This document shows positions 17,689-25,565 of a stretch of 64,000 bases of DNA, piece after piece (position 1 is the stretch's first letter; the number at the start of each line of letters is the position of its first letter). The position numbers and the translations under genes were made by a program. The notes under the pieces were generated by a model. It was not told the origin of the DNA. It saw only the letters and a program-made list of their open reading frames with translations, and searched no databases. The DNA is taken from NCBI GenBank assembly GCA_049607205.1, contig JBMYWH010000010.1, forward strand, positions 6,287 to 70,286, written 5' to 3'. Origin of the DNA: JBELHR01 sp049607205. Lineage in GTDB: Bacteria > Bacteroidota > Bacteroidia > Flavobacteriales > Flavobacteriaceae.

Positions 17689-17696
17689 CAAATATA
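17689..17696 (-). promoter_or_regulatory. Promoter -7 element for pta-ackA
   Basis: Minus strand TATATTTG, 15 bases before the pta ATG. No clear -33 box. Confidence 0.55.
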
Positions 17697-17745
17697 CGGT
17701 ATCTACTAAAATTTTCGCTGACATTTATCATATTTTAACTAGAGT

Positions 17746-17772
17746 TTTGACTGAATTAAATACTTATATTTG
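17746..17772 (+). promoter_or_regulatory. Promoter for hutI-hutG
   Basis: TTTG at 17746-17749 and TATATTTG at 17765-17772, spacer 15 bases (shorter than the usual 17-20), 20 bases before the hutI ATG. Confidence 0.55.
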
Positions 17773-17792
17773 TCCCTTAAACGCCCTTTAAA

Positions 17793-19040
17793 ATGAAAAC
17801 TCTTTTCAAAAACATCAAAGGTCTACTGCAAGTGGATCGAAAAAATCAACAAAAGATCTCTGGTGAACATATGAGTACACTCCCGATGATTGAAGATGCT
17901 TATTTACTTGTTGAAAATGATCACATTTTAGACTACGGCCCTCAATCTACGTGGAATAATGATTCAATTATTGATAAAGAGATTGATCTTCAAGGACGTT
18001 ATATTTTACCTGGTTGGTGTGACTCACACACCCATATTGTCTATGCGGGAAATCGAGAACAAGAATTCGTCGATCGTATAAATGGAATGACCTATGAACA
18101 AATAGCCTCTCGTGGCGGTGGTATTTTGAATTCCGCTCAAAAAATTAAGGAAGCCTCCTTTGAGGAGCTTTTTGAGCAATCCGAAGGGCGATTACAAGAA
18201 GTGATTTCTCAAGGTACTACGGCATTAGAAATTAAGTCTGGATATGGCTTAGACCTAGAAAATGAACTCAAAATGCTTCGAGTTATAAAGGCTTTGAAAG
18301 AAAAATATGACTTACCAATCAAAGCAACATTCTTAGGGGCACATGCTTTGCCCGAAGCTTATAAAGATCGTAAAAATGACTATGTAGATTTAATCATAGA
18401 TGAAATGTTACCGATCATAGCAAAGGAAGGCTTAGCAGATTATATAGATGTGTTTTGTGAAAAAGGTTATTTTGACACTACAGATACTCAAAGAATTGTG
18501 GAAGCTGGTGCAGGTTTTGGCCTTAAGGCAAAGCTTCATGTCAATCAATTCTATAGTATAGGTGGAATTCAAGTGGCTACAAAAAACAAGGCCTTAAGTG
18601 TAGATCACTTAGAGGTTCTCTCTGAAGAAGATTTAGAGAACTTATCCGAATCAGAAGTAATGCCAGTGGCACTTCCAAGTTGCTCGTACTTCTTGAGTAT
18701 TCCTTACACTCCCGCAAAACAAATCATCGAAAAAGGTTTAGCCCTAGCACTGGCAAGTGACTATAATCCAGGCTCAACACCTTCGGGAAATATGAATTTC
18801 GTGGTAGCTACTGCTTGTATTAAAATGAAACTTACACCTGAACAGGCCTTTAACGCCGCTACCTTAAATGGAGCCTATGCAATGGATTTACAAGACGAAG
18901 TTGGAAGTATTGATAGAGGAAAAAAAGCGAATTTTATCATTACTAAAGCTATAAACAGCCCTTATGTAATTCCTTATGCTTTCGGATCTAATCCAATTCA
19001 AAGTGTTTATATTAACGGAAAAGAAACCCAGTATGCCTAA
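17793..19040 (+). CDS. hutI: Imidazolonepropionase
   Basis: Hydrolyses imidazolonepropionate to N-formimino-glutamate, the third step of histidine breakdown. The 415-residue amidohydrolase shows the metal site DSHTHIVYAGNREQEF, the HVNQFYSIGG segment and SDYNPGSTPSGNM near the C-terminus, all typical of HutI. The last 8 bases overlap the start of hutG. The first two pathway genes, hutH and hutU, are not present here. Confidence 0.97.
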   Translation: MKTLFKNIKGLLQVDRKNQQKISGEHMSTLPMIEDAYLLVENDHILDYGPQSTWNNDSIIDKEIDLQGRYILPGWCDSHTHIVYAGNREQEFVDRINGMTYEQIASRGGGILNSAQKIKEASFEELFEQSEGRLQEVISQGTTALEIKSGYGLDLENELKMLRVIKALKEKYDLPIKATFLGAHALPEAYKDRKNDYVDLIIDEMLPIIAKEGLADYIDVFCEKGYFDTTDTQRIVEAGAGFGLKAKLHVNQFYSIGGIQVATKNKALSVDHLEVLSEEDLENLSESEVMPVALPSCSYFLSIPYTPAKQIIEKGLALALASDYNPGSTPSGNMNFVVATACIKMKLTPEQAFNAATLNGAYAMDLQDEVGSIDRGKKANFIITKAINSPYVIPYAFGSNPIQSVYINGKETQYA

Positions 19041-20004
19041 GTTAAATTTCCTAAACAAAGAGCTACAGAACAGTTTAGTAACACCAAGAGAGGGAGAGGT
19101 CAAAGCCGGTGAACATGTTCAATACGCAGAAGAGCATGATTGGTCAGAAAAGATCAAAGACCCTGAGATTAATTTTGTGATCATAGGCCTATGCGAAGAT
19201 TTAGGAGTGGCTCTAAACAAAGGATTTAAAGGAGCTGAGTCAACATTTCTTCCAAGTTTAAAGGCCATATTAAATACCCAAAAAAACAGATTCAATTCTC
19301 TTGATGACCTACTTGTTCTAGGTTATGTAGACCTTGAGGAAAATGATGGAATAGATCAAATGGATGACTTTCTAAGCGCATTGATTAAAAAAGTCAAATT
19401 AGCGGGAAAAACTCCCATCGCAATTGGAGGAGGACACAACAATAGTTACGGAATGTTAAAAGGTAGTTCACAAGCTCTTAATAAGCCCATAAACTGTCTT
19501 AACTTTGATGCCCATACCGACTTTAGAAACTTAGAACATCGTCATAGCGGAAATGGCTTTTCTTATGCCTATGCACATAAGTACTTAAAACGTTATCTAG
19601 TTCTTGGAATTCAAGAAAATTACACACCTGAATATATCTTTGAGCAATTTGAAAAGAATAGTGATTTAAAGATGATTCTCGAAGAAGACTTATTTCAAAA
19701 AGACTATTCTAAAAATAACATATTAAATCATTTGAAAGGAAGCGATATAGGTTTAGAGATAGATCTTGACCTTATTCAAGGTCTAACTTCCAGCGCTATG
19801 ACTCCAAGCGGATTAAGCCTTCAAGACTTGAGAACACACCTTAGAAACACGCTTAGAGAAATAAGATTTTGCTATTTACATGTTTGTGAGGGTATCATAG
19901 TTGAAAACACTGACCACCCTTATTTAGAAAACCAAGTACCTAAAACAATTGCTTATTTAGTTACCGATTTCATCAAGATATCAAGATCCATCCCTAGACT
20001 ATAA
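19033..20004 (+). CDS. hutG: Formimidoylglutamase (arginase family)
   Basis: Releases formamide from formimino-glutamate to give glutamate. The protein carries the arginase-family manganese ligands: GGGHNNSYG, NFDAHTDFR and EIDLDLIQG. I place the start at the ATG at 19033, overlapping the hutI stop (ATGCCTAA); an ATG at 18976 in the same frame lies well inside hutI and would add a 19-residue stretch unlike the family. Arginase or agmatinase would share these motifs, but translational coupling with hutI makes HutG the best call. The 3' end overlaps the converging sugar transferase gene by 52 bases. Confidence 0.9.
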   Translation: MPKLNFLNKELQNSLVTPREGEVKAGEHVQYAEEHDWSEKIKDPEINFVIIGLCEDLGVALNKGFKGAESTFLPSLKAILNTQKNRFNSLDDLLVLGYVDLEENDGIDQMDDFLSALIKKVKLAGKTPIAIGGGHNNSYGMLKGSSQALNKPINCLNFDAHTDFRNLEHRHSGNGFSYAYAHKYLKRYLVLGIQENYTPEYIFEQFEKNSDLKMILEEDLFQKDYSKNNILNHLKGSDIGLEIDLDLIQGLTSSAMTPSGLSLQDLRTHLRNTLREIRFCYLHVCEGIIVENTDHPYLENQVPKTIAYLVTDFIKISRSIPRL

Positions 20005-20540
20005 TGTTCCAGATAATATAGATTTAGTCGCACCTTTTCAGGCCAGATCACTTGATCGTTATAGGTTTTAGGATTGTCTTGCTTTGCTAAAAGTGCATCT
20101 TCATTTCGAAACTTTAAGGTCGCTAAACCCGTAAGTCCTGGTCGAAGGCTCAATATGTTCCTATCATATCCTTGCAATAAATCAGCATAACCAGGTAGAT
20201 CAGGTCTTGGTCCTACCAGAGACATATCACCCGATATTACTTGAATAATTTGGGGTAGCTCATCTAACTTTGTGAATCTTAGAAAAGCTAAGAACTTAGC
20301 ATTACTTCTAGGAGGAAAAGATTGAATTTCATCGGTAGAAATGAGCGTTCTGAACTTCCACAATTCAAAAAGTTCTCCCTTATAACCCACTCGTTCTTGA
20401 CAAAAGATGGGATTAACCCTATACCTTATGAGTATCAGTATATAGACAAGCATTAAAAACGGCCAAGAAAAAGCAAGTAGAAGTACTGCGAAACTCAGAT
20501 CTACACATCTTTTAATGAACCTCTGTCTTTTAGATAACAA
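19953..20540 (-). CDS. Undecaprenyl-phosphate sugar phosphotransferase (WcaJ/PglC type)
   Basis: Starts polysaccharide repeat-unit assembly by moving a sugar phosphate from a nucleotide sugar to a lipid carrier. The 195-residue size is the minimal PglC-like form: one N-terminal hydrophobic segment (about 13-36) and a cytoplasmic catalytic domain with WKFRT, TKLDELPQ, SLVGPRPDLP and RPGLTGLATL. The start appears to be TTG at 20540; no ATG occurs before residue 30 and the N-terminus matches the family. It begins 3 bases after the tyrosine kinase stop, so the two are translated from one message. The donor sugar cannot be read from the sequence. Confidence 0.93.
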   Translation of the reverse strand: MLSKRQRFIKRCVDLSFAVLLLAFSWPFLMLVYILILIRYRVNPIFCQERVGYKGELFELWKFRTLISTDEIQSFPPRSNAKFLAFLRFTKLDELPQIIQVISGDMSLVGPRPDLPGYADLLQGYDRNILSLRPGLTGLATLKFRNEDALLAKQDNPKTYNDQVIWPEKVRLNLYYLEHYSLGMDLDILMKSVTK

Positions 20541-20543
20541 TGC

Positions 20544-22973
20544 TTATTTTTTGAAAATTTTTCTAAAAAAGGAAACCTCATTATCCTCTACATAACCATA
20601 ACCATACTTTCCATAATCATAGCCATAACCATACTTACCTTTTGCATTGTAGAAGTTAAGTACATAGGAAATATTAGTAATTTCACCTTCGGCATACTTT
20701 TCTTCAATCATTTTCAGCATACCGCGACGCGTATACCCTTCTCGAACTACGTATAGATTTGCATCTGAATATTTCAATAATTCTAATGTGTCAGAAACTA
20801 AACCTATTGGAGAAGAGTCAATAATAATTCGATCGTATTTCTTTTGAACAGCTTTAAGCATCTGCTCTGTTTGAGAACCCATAATTAGTTCCGAAGGATT
20901 TGGAGGAATAGGCCCAGATAAAAGCACATCCAAATTCGGAATATCACTTGGCTCAATTACATTCTCTACCTTTTCAGACCCAATAAGAACATTAACAATA
21001 CCCTTCTTGTTTTCCATATCGAACTCCTTGTGCATTCTAGGCTTTCTAAGGTCCATATTCATCAAAAGGGTCTTCTTACCTCCAAGAGCTAATACCGTAG
21101 CTAAATTCACTGCAATGGTAGTCTTACCTTCCCCACTAATCGAAGAAGTCACTAAAATAGTTTTAGACTTAGTCTTGTCCTGATCTTTATTCTTATATAG
21201 GAAGTAGATATTCGACCTTAAAATTCGGAAAGATTCAGCTATGGAAGATTTAGATTTCTTAAAGACAATTAACTTTTCCATCCCTTTTATAGTACCTACT
21301 GTACCAAGAACTGGAATTTTGAATTTATTTTTAAGCTCTTCTATCGTTTCAATTTTATCGTTTAAAAGGTCTACAGTGATTACAAGAAGCAGCGGAATGA
21401 CAATCCCCAACAATAAAGCGACCATATAATTAAAGGAGATTCTAGGATAAGTAAACCCCTGTCCTATATCCTTTGCACTATCGATAACCTTTAATTCTGA
21501 AACATTGGAAGCAATTGCAGATCCAGCTTCATAACTCTTTTGCTTCAAGTAGCTATAGGTACCTTCATTCATTGCCCTAGTTCTTTGAAAGTTAATCAAC
21601 TCCTGTTCTTTTACAGGTAATTCTCCACTTTTCCCCTTAGCCTCAACTAATAATTCTTCAGTATCATATAGAGTTCTACTGATATTCAAAATCATTTCAT
21701 CTATATGCTCTTCAAGAATATCCTTTTCTCTTTGAATTTCTTTCTTGACTTGAATTACTGCAGGGTGCTCATCAGTTACCGAAGCTTGCAAAATTGCCTT
21801 TTGCTGTGATAGCTCGATCAGCTTAGCCGTACTCATGGTGATATTGGGGTCTTCAATATCAATCAAACTTGGTGCAATAACATCACTATTAGTTCCTGCA
21901 GTACCCGCAAGGTATTGCTTCAGGTTTTGGTAGTATTTTAGTCGTGCATTTAAATTGTAAATTTTATTGTCAAGGTCATTTAGTTTCGCAAAGATGGTTC
22001 CAGCCTCAGTATTCAAACTATAAATACCATTTTCTTTTTTAAACTCCTGAATCTGTGTCTCAATTTTCTTAAGTTTCAACTCTTCGACCCTAAATAAAGT
22101 GTCTATATAGTTTTTAGTTCTAACTGCATAAGCAATTTTTGCCGTTTGCAGCTCATTATCTAAAAGATGAACTGAAGTGTTAAGATAATCAACAAGCCTG
22201 GCCTTATTAGGGCCTGCTATAGTTATACTCAATAAAGACGTACCCGATTTATAGTCATCTACTCTAAGATTTCTATAGCGGTTAACTGTTCCGTCAAAGC
22301 TATTAAATCGAATTATATAGTTAAAGTTCGGAATAGGAGAACGCTTCAATTTCAAATCAAAATCAAAGACATCATTGTGAACACCTTCTTCTATAGTATA
22401 AGTTTGATCAAAAAACTCCTTTTTCAAGTTCTTATAACTAGTAGACTGATCAGCATATTTCATCAAACCAAAACCAGTTTGGTCCTTATTCAACAATTCA
22501 ATTTTGAACTCAGTGGCATTTACAAACTTAATGACAAACAAAGTTCCGTAAAGTTGAAAACTGTTTTTATTAATTTTTAAACTGAACGGAAACTTCCCAT
22601 AACTATCAACCATACGATAGTCTCCCTCGTATAAATAATCAATAAAAAAATCTAAATGATTTACAACCGTTTCATTATGTGTTCTTGAACTGAACTTGGC
22701 CTTCACCGCTTCAACTTTATTAGACGCTCCTCCCCAGTTAAAAGCAATATTGGTACTTCCAGTAAACAAAGGATTCTTTTCTTCGTCAATGATCACTAAA
22801 GTGTTCATAGTATATTGACGTTCTTCATAACCATTTTTAAATTTAGCAATCGCTAGAGCAACCACAATGGAAAGAACAAAGATCTTCCAATAGGACAACA
22901 AGCGCACCAAATACTCCTTTAAATTAAATGAAGGGAGTTGATCAAAATCAAAATTCATAGAGGACTTAGACAT
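20544..22973 (-). CDS. Polysaccharide co-polymerase / BY-type tyrosine autokinase (Wzc-like)
   Basis: Inner-membrane protein controlling polymerisation and export of an extracellular or capsular polysaccharide. Over 809 residues: N-terminal transmembrane segment (about 30-45), a long periplasmic Wzz-type region with coiled coil (to about 500), a second transmembrane segment, then the cytoplasmic BY-kinase. Walker A is SSISGEGKTTIAVN (about 610-620), Walker B IIIDSSPIG. Walker A' reads LLMNMDLRKP, with Asn where the first Asp of DxD is usual. The C-terminal tail has seven tyrosines in a Gly-Tyr cluster, the autophosphorylation sites. It follows the broken export gene by 3 bases. Confidence 0.95.
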   Translation of the reverse strand: MSKSSMNFDFDQLPSFNLKEYLVRLLSYWKIFVLSIVVALAIAKFKNGYEERQYTMNTLVIIDEEKNPLFTGSTNIAFNWGGASNKVEAVKAKFSSRTHNETVVNHLDFFIDYLYEGDYRMVDSYGKFPFSLKINKNSFQLYGTLFVIKFVNATEFKIELLNKDQTGFGLMKYADQSTSYKNLKKEFFDQTYTIEEGVHNDVFDFDLKLKRSPIPNFNYIIRFNSFDGTVNRYRNLRVDDYKSGTSLLSITIAGPNKARLVDYLNTSVHLLDNELQTAKIAYAVRTKNYIDTLFRVEELKLKKIETQIQEFKKENGIYSLNTEAGTIFAKLNDLDNKIYNLNARLKYYQNLKQYLAGTAGTNSDVIAPSLIDIEDPNITMSTAKLIELSQQKAILQASVTDEHPAVIQVKKEIQREKDILEEHIDEMILNISRTLYDTEELLVEAKGKSGELPVKEQELINFQRTRAMNEGTYSYLKQKSYEAGSAIASNVSELKVIDSAKDIGQGFTYPRISFNYMVALLLGIVIPLLLVITVDLLNDKIETIEELKNKFKIPVLGTVGTIKGMEKLIVFKKSKSSIAESFRILRSNIYFLYKNKDQDKTKSKTILVTSSISGEGKTTIAVNLATVLALGGKKTLLMNMDLRKPRMHKEFDMENKKGIVNVLIGSEKVENVIEPSDIPNLDVLLSGPIPPNPSELIMGSQTEQMLKAVQKKYDRIIIDSSPIGLVSDTLELLKYSDANLYVVREGYTRRGMLKMIEEKYAEGEITNISYVLNFYNAKGKYGYGYDYGKYGYGYVEDNEVSFFRKIFKK

Positions 22974-22976
22974 GTT

Positions 22977-23759
22977 CTATAGGGATTTGGCTAGTAAGTA
23001 AGTTGATGTTAACAATGAAAATACAGAAATCAAGGTAGTGAAGGTCTGTACTCCATTGGTACCTGTTCCCCATGATTTTTGCTTTAAAGGTGGTACACTT
23101 ATAATATCATTGGGATATATTTGAAAAGAATTTGAATCAAAAGTACTGATATCCGTCAAGTCAATCGTGTATTTTTTTAAAACATCATCTTCTAAACGAA
23201 AGACCTCAACAGCCCTTCTATCACCAACCACAGTAATATCTCCTGAATTTGCAATGGCTTCTATTATATTCAATTGGTTTTGGTTCACAACTTTAGTCCC
23301 AGTACTACCAACTTCACCAACAATAGTATATTTAATACCAGCTAATTTCACCTCAATAAAAAGTTCACTATCAGCTTTAAAATACTTGTTTAAAGAATCA
23401 TATAAACGCTCTCTAACTTGATCCGTGGTATACCCCAGGACATTCATTTCTCCAACCACTGGCAGATTAATCATACCATGAGTATCAACAGAATATCCAG
23501 AATAATACAAATTCTCAGAATTAATATTATTCATGTTATTATTCGCTTCAGCACCTCCATTGAAAATATCAACTAGTTCAGGATTAGTAGCTTTAATGTT
23601 TATGTATAAGATATCGTCAACTTACAGGTGGTAGGGCTTGTCTGAAATTCTTTCAATTTTCTCATTAGTTGTTTCTCCTTGAAAGTAAGTAAGGCGCTTC
23701 TGAGAAACGCAAGAGCTCAACAACAATGAAATCAAAGTTAGGCGGAATAAAAGATTCAT
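22977..23759 (-). pseudogene. Polysaccharide export lipoprotein (Wza-like) interrupted by an in-frame stop
   Basis: Reading down from the ATG at 23759 gives a lipoprotein signal with lipobox LLLSSC (Cys17), then VSQKRLTYFQGE, the usual start of Bacteroidota Wza-like proteins. Codon 46 is TAA (23622-23624). The same frame continues with VDDILYINIKATNPELVDIF and the polysaccharide export and SLBB-type domains, ending in a hydrophobic C-terminal segment. Restoring one base (TAA to CAA, Gln) would give an intact 260-residue protein; family members commonly have Gln or similar at this point (YHLQVDDILYI). Internal restart at the ATG at 23534 would lack the signal peptide. Either a real nonsense mutation, a sequencing error, or rare readthrough; the frame is otherwise clean. 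First gene of the export operon. Confidence 0.9.
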
Positions 23760-23778
23760 TAAATGGTGGTTTATTGAA

Positions 23779-23786
23779 CAAATATA
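23779..23786 (-). promoter_or_regulatory. Promoter -7 element for the polysaccharide operon
   Basis: Minus strand TATATTTG, 19 bases before the ATG at 23759. Its survival suggests the interrupted operon may still be transcribed. Confidence 0.55.
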
Positions 23787-23819
23787 ATATTTCGCTTTTA
23801 ATTCCATAAAATATTCACT

Positions 23820-23827
23820 TAAATTTG
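23820..23827 (+). promoter_or_regulatory. Promoter -7 element for the methyltransferase gene
   Basis: TAAATTTG, 18 bases before the ATG at 23846. It overlaps an in-frame TTG at 23825 and so argues that the ATG is the true start. Confidence 0.55.
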
Positions 23828-23845
23828 CCTTTTTCCTATAAAAAA

Positions 23846-24619
23846 ATGACTCAATTCTTAGCTTACCTACAATTTTTATATCATTCTAAAAATCAACATG
23901 GAGTGCACTCTCCTTATGTATACGATCTTTTGACCAAATGCCTGTATAGAAAACCTCCTAAAGACGCATGGGTCAAGTACAAGGAATTTCGCAAGAGCAT
24001 CCTCAATGCTACAGAAAAAATTCAAGAAAAAAACCTGGGAGCCCCTTCTAGAAAACTTAAAACTGAACTTACTAAAATCCCTAAGATCGCGCGCGTTGCA
24101 GGATCTTCAAAATCCGAGGCAAAATTCCTATTAAAACTTAGTCATTATCTACAACCAAAGAATACTCTGGAACTTGGAACATCTCTTGGACTAGGGACAT
24201 CAGCTCTTGCTATGGGAACATCTAAGCAAGCTTCAATCACAACTGTAGAAGGTGATAAAGAAAAATCAGACTATGCAAACGACCAGTTCAAAAAATTCGA
24301 ATTAAACAACATCGTTTCTGTAAATTCTAGTTTTGATCAAGCTCTTGAAAAATTGAATAATGAGCTTTTTGATCTAATTTATATCGATGGAAACCACACT
24401 TATCAAGCTACAATGAACTATTTTCGTTGGTCCCTTGAACACAGCCCTGATGAAGGTGTAATAATTTTTGACGATATTTATTGGTCAAAAGAAATGAAAA
24501 GGGCTTGGAAAGAAATACAAGAAGATAACAATATCAACCTCAGCATAGACTTTTATAGTTTTGGCTATATATCAAAAAGACCAGGTCAGCGCAAAGAACA
24601 TTTTATATTAAGAGCATGA
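23846..24619 (+). CDS. Class I SAM-dependent methyltransferase
   Basis: A 257-residue protein with the Rossmann SAM-binding motif LELGTSLGLGTSALAMG (motif I), TTVEGDKEKSDYA (acidic loop end of beta 2), and DLIYIDGNHTYQATMNYF followed by IIFDDIYWS, similar to O-methyltransferase/CmcI-like enzymes with acidic metal-binding residues. The N-terminal HGVHSPYVYDLL segment recurs in Bacteroidota homologues. Its 3' end overlaps the adenosyltransferase gene by 4 bases (ATGA), so the two are coupled. The substrate is not evident from the sequence. Confidence 0.88.
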   Translation: MTQFLAYLQFLYHSKNQHGVHSPYVYDLLTKCLYRKPPKDAWVKYKEFRKSILNATEKIQEKNLGAPSRKLKTELTKIPKIARVAGSSKSEAKFLLKLSHYLQPKNTLELGTSLGLGTSALAMGTSKQASITTVEGDKEKSDYANDQFKKFELNNIVSVNSSFDQALEKLNNELFDLIYIDGNHTYQATMNYFRWSLEHSPDEGVIIFDDIYWSKEMKRAWKEIQEDNNINLSIDFYSFGYISKRPGQRKEHFILRA

Positions 24620-25164
24620 AAATTTACACCAAAAAAGGAGACAAAGGAAGCACAGGATTATATGGAGGTGAACGTGTCTCAAAACATCACTTGAGACTTG
24701 AAGCATATGGAGATTTAGATGAACTTAACTCTCATTTAGGTCATTTGCGTGACTTAATAGAAATACAACAAGACATCTTACTTAAAATTCAAGATCAAAT
24801 ATTCTCTATGGGGTCTCACTTAGCGACTCCTAGTTCAGCAAGCAGACAATTGTCTCAATTACCAAAATTAGATGATGAATTAACCGAATTGTTGGAAAAA
24901 GAAATAGACAGTTTCAATGAAGAACTTCCTCCTATGACACATTTTATTCTTCCTGGAGGCCATCCTCATGTGTCAATTTGTCATATAACGAGAACTGTAT
25001 GTCGGCGAGCGGAGCGCAAAACAAGCTTACTAGCTGATAATGTAGATGTTCCTGAAGAAATACTGAGATTTATCAACAGATTATCTGACTACCTCTTTGT
25101 ATTGGCACGGAAATTGACTTATGATTATCAAGCAGAGGAAATCCGTTGGATTCCAAAACCTTAA
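24616..25164 (+). CDS. Cob(I)alamin adenosyltransferase, PduO type
   Basis: Transfers the adenosyl group of ATP to cobalamin, giving coenzyme B12. The N-terminus MKIYTKKGDKGSTGLYGGERVSK holds the ATP-binding motif (TKxGDxGxT), DELNSHLG follows, and the C-terminal half has the conserved RTVCRRAER and NRLSDYLFVLAR. The 182-residue length is standard. It overlaps the methyltransferase stop. Together with the MeaB GTPase at 34.2 kb it points to an adenosylcobalamin-dependent methylmalonyl-CoA mutase in this organism, although that enzyme is not in the window. Confidence 0.96.
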   Translation: MKIYTKKGDKGSTGLYGGERVSKHHLRLEAYGDLDELNSHLGHLRDLIEIQQDILLKIQDQIFSMGSHLATPSSASRQLSQLPKLDDELTELLEKEIDSFNEELPPMTHFILPGGHPHVSICHITRTVCRRAERKTSLLADNVDVPEEILRFINRLSDYLFVLARKLTYDYQAEEIRWIPKP

Positions 25165-25204
25165 ACACGTTCTTTATTTATTTTAAAATAAGAAGAATAA
25201 AAAC

Positions 25205-25234
25205 TTGACTTTTTAAGTAAAAAAATTATTTTTG
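25205..25234 (+). promoter_or_regulatory. Promoter with both -33 and -7 elements
   Basis: TTGAC at 25205-25209 and TATTTTTG at 25227-25234, with 19 bases between TTG and the -7 box. This is one of the two best matches to the Bacteroidota promoter pattern in the window; it drives the 73-residue gene at 25255. Confidence 0.75.
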
Positions 25235-25254
25235 CACAAAAAACTAATAAAACC

Positions 25255-25476
25255 ATGTATTGGACTTTAGAATTAGCCTCTTATTTAGCTGATGCTCCTT
25301 GGCCTGCAACCAAAGACGAATTGATTGATTATGCCATTCGAACAGGAGCTCCATTAGAAGTGGTGGAAAATCTACAGACTATTGAAGATGAAGGGGATGC
25401 GTATGATTCCATTATAGAAATATGGCCTGATTATCCGACCGAAGAAGATTATCTTTGGAACGAAGATGAATATTAG
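25255..25476 (+). CDS. DUF2795-like small acidic protein
   Basis: A 73-residue, strongly acidic protein. LASYLADAPWPATKDELIDYA is the recognisable pattern of the DUF2795 group: a helix, then APxPATKxELxxxA as in small proteins that resemble a wHTH or RPT-like fold. EVVENLQTIEDEGDAYDSI and a C-terminal acidic tail (EEDYLWNEDEY) follow. It has a strong promoter and its own terminator, so it may be highly expressed. The function is unknown; neighbouring secA is separately promoted. Confidence 0.8.
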   Translation: MYWTLELASYLADAPWPATKDELIDYAIRTGAPLEVVENLQTIEDEGDAYDSIIEIWPDYPTEEDYLWNEDEY

Positions 25477-25500
25477 GCAGCAATAAAGCTAGAAAAAAAC

Positions 25501-25530
25501 AAAAAAGTCTCTGTAAGAGGCTTTTTTTTT
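25501..25530 (+). terminator. Rho-independent terminator
   Basis: Short stem gtctc / gaggc (with one T-G pair) with loop tgtaa, extended by A-T pairs between a flanking A run and a T run of ten. Confidence 0.8.
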
Positions 25531-25533
25531 GAT

Positions 25534-25541
25534 TAATTTTG
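25534..25541 (+). promoter_or_regulatory. Candidate -7 element for secA
   Basis: TAATTTTG, 24 bases before the secA ATG and directly after the preceding terminator. The region expected to hold the -33 box is taken up by the terminator hairpin. Confidence 0.45.
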
Positions 25542-25565
25542 AGAACAACAAACCGATAATAAATT

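Noticed and set aside
18976..19032. Early ATG for hutG
   Set aside because: Codes for sequence within hutI in another frame; the family N-terminus begins at 19033.
22977..23534. Separate short export protein starting at 23534
   Set aside because: It would lack a signal peptide and the family N-terminus, which are encoded in frame just upstream of the stop codon; it is the 3' part of one interrupted gene.
23825..23845. TTG start at 23825 for the methyltransferase
   Set aside because: It overlaps the TAAATTTG promoter box, so the ATG at 23846 is preferred.
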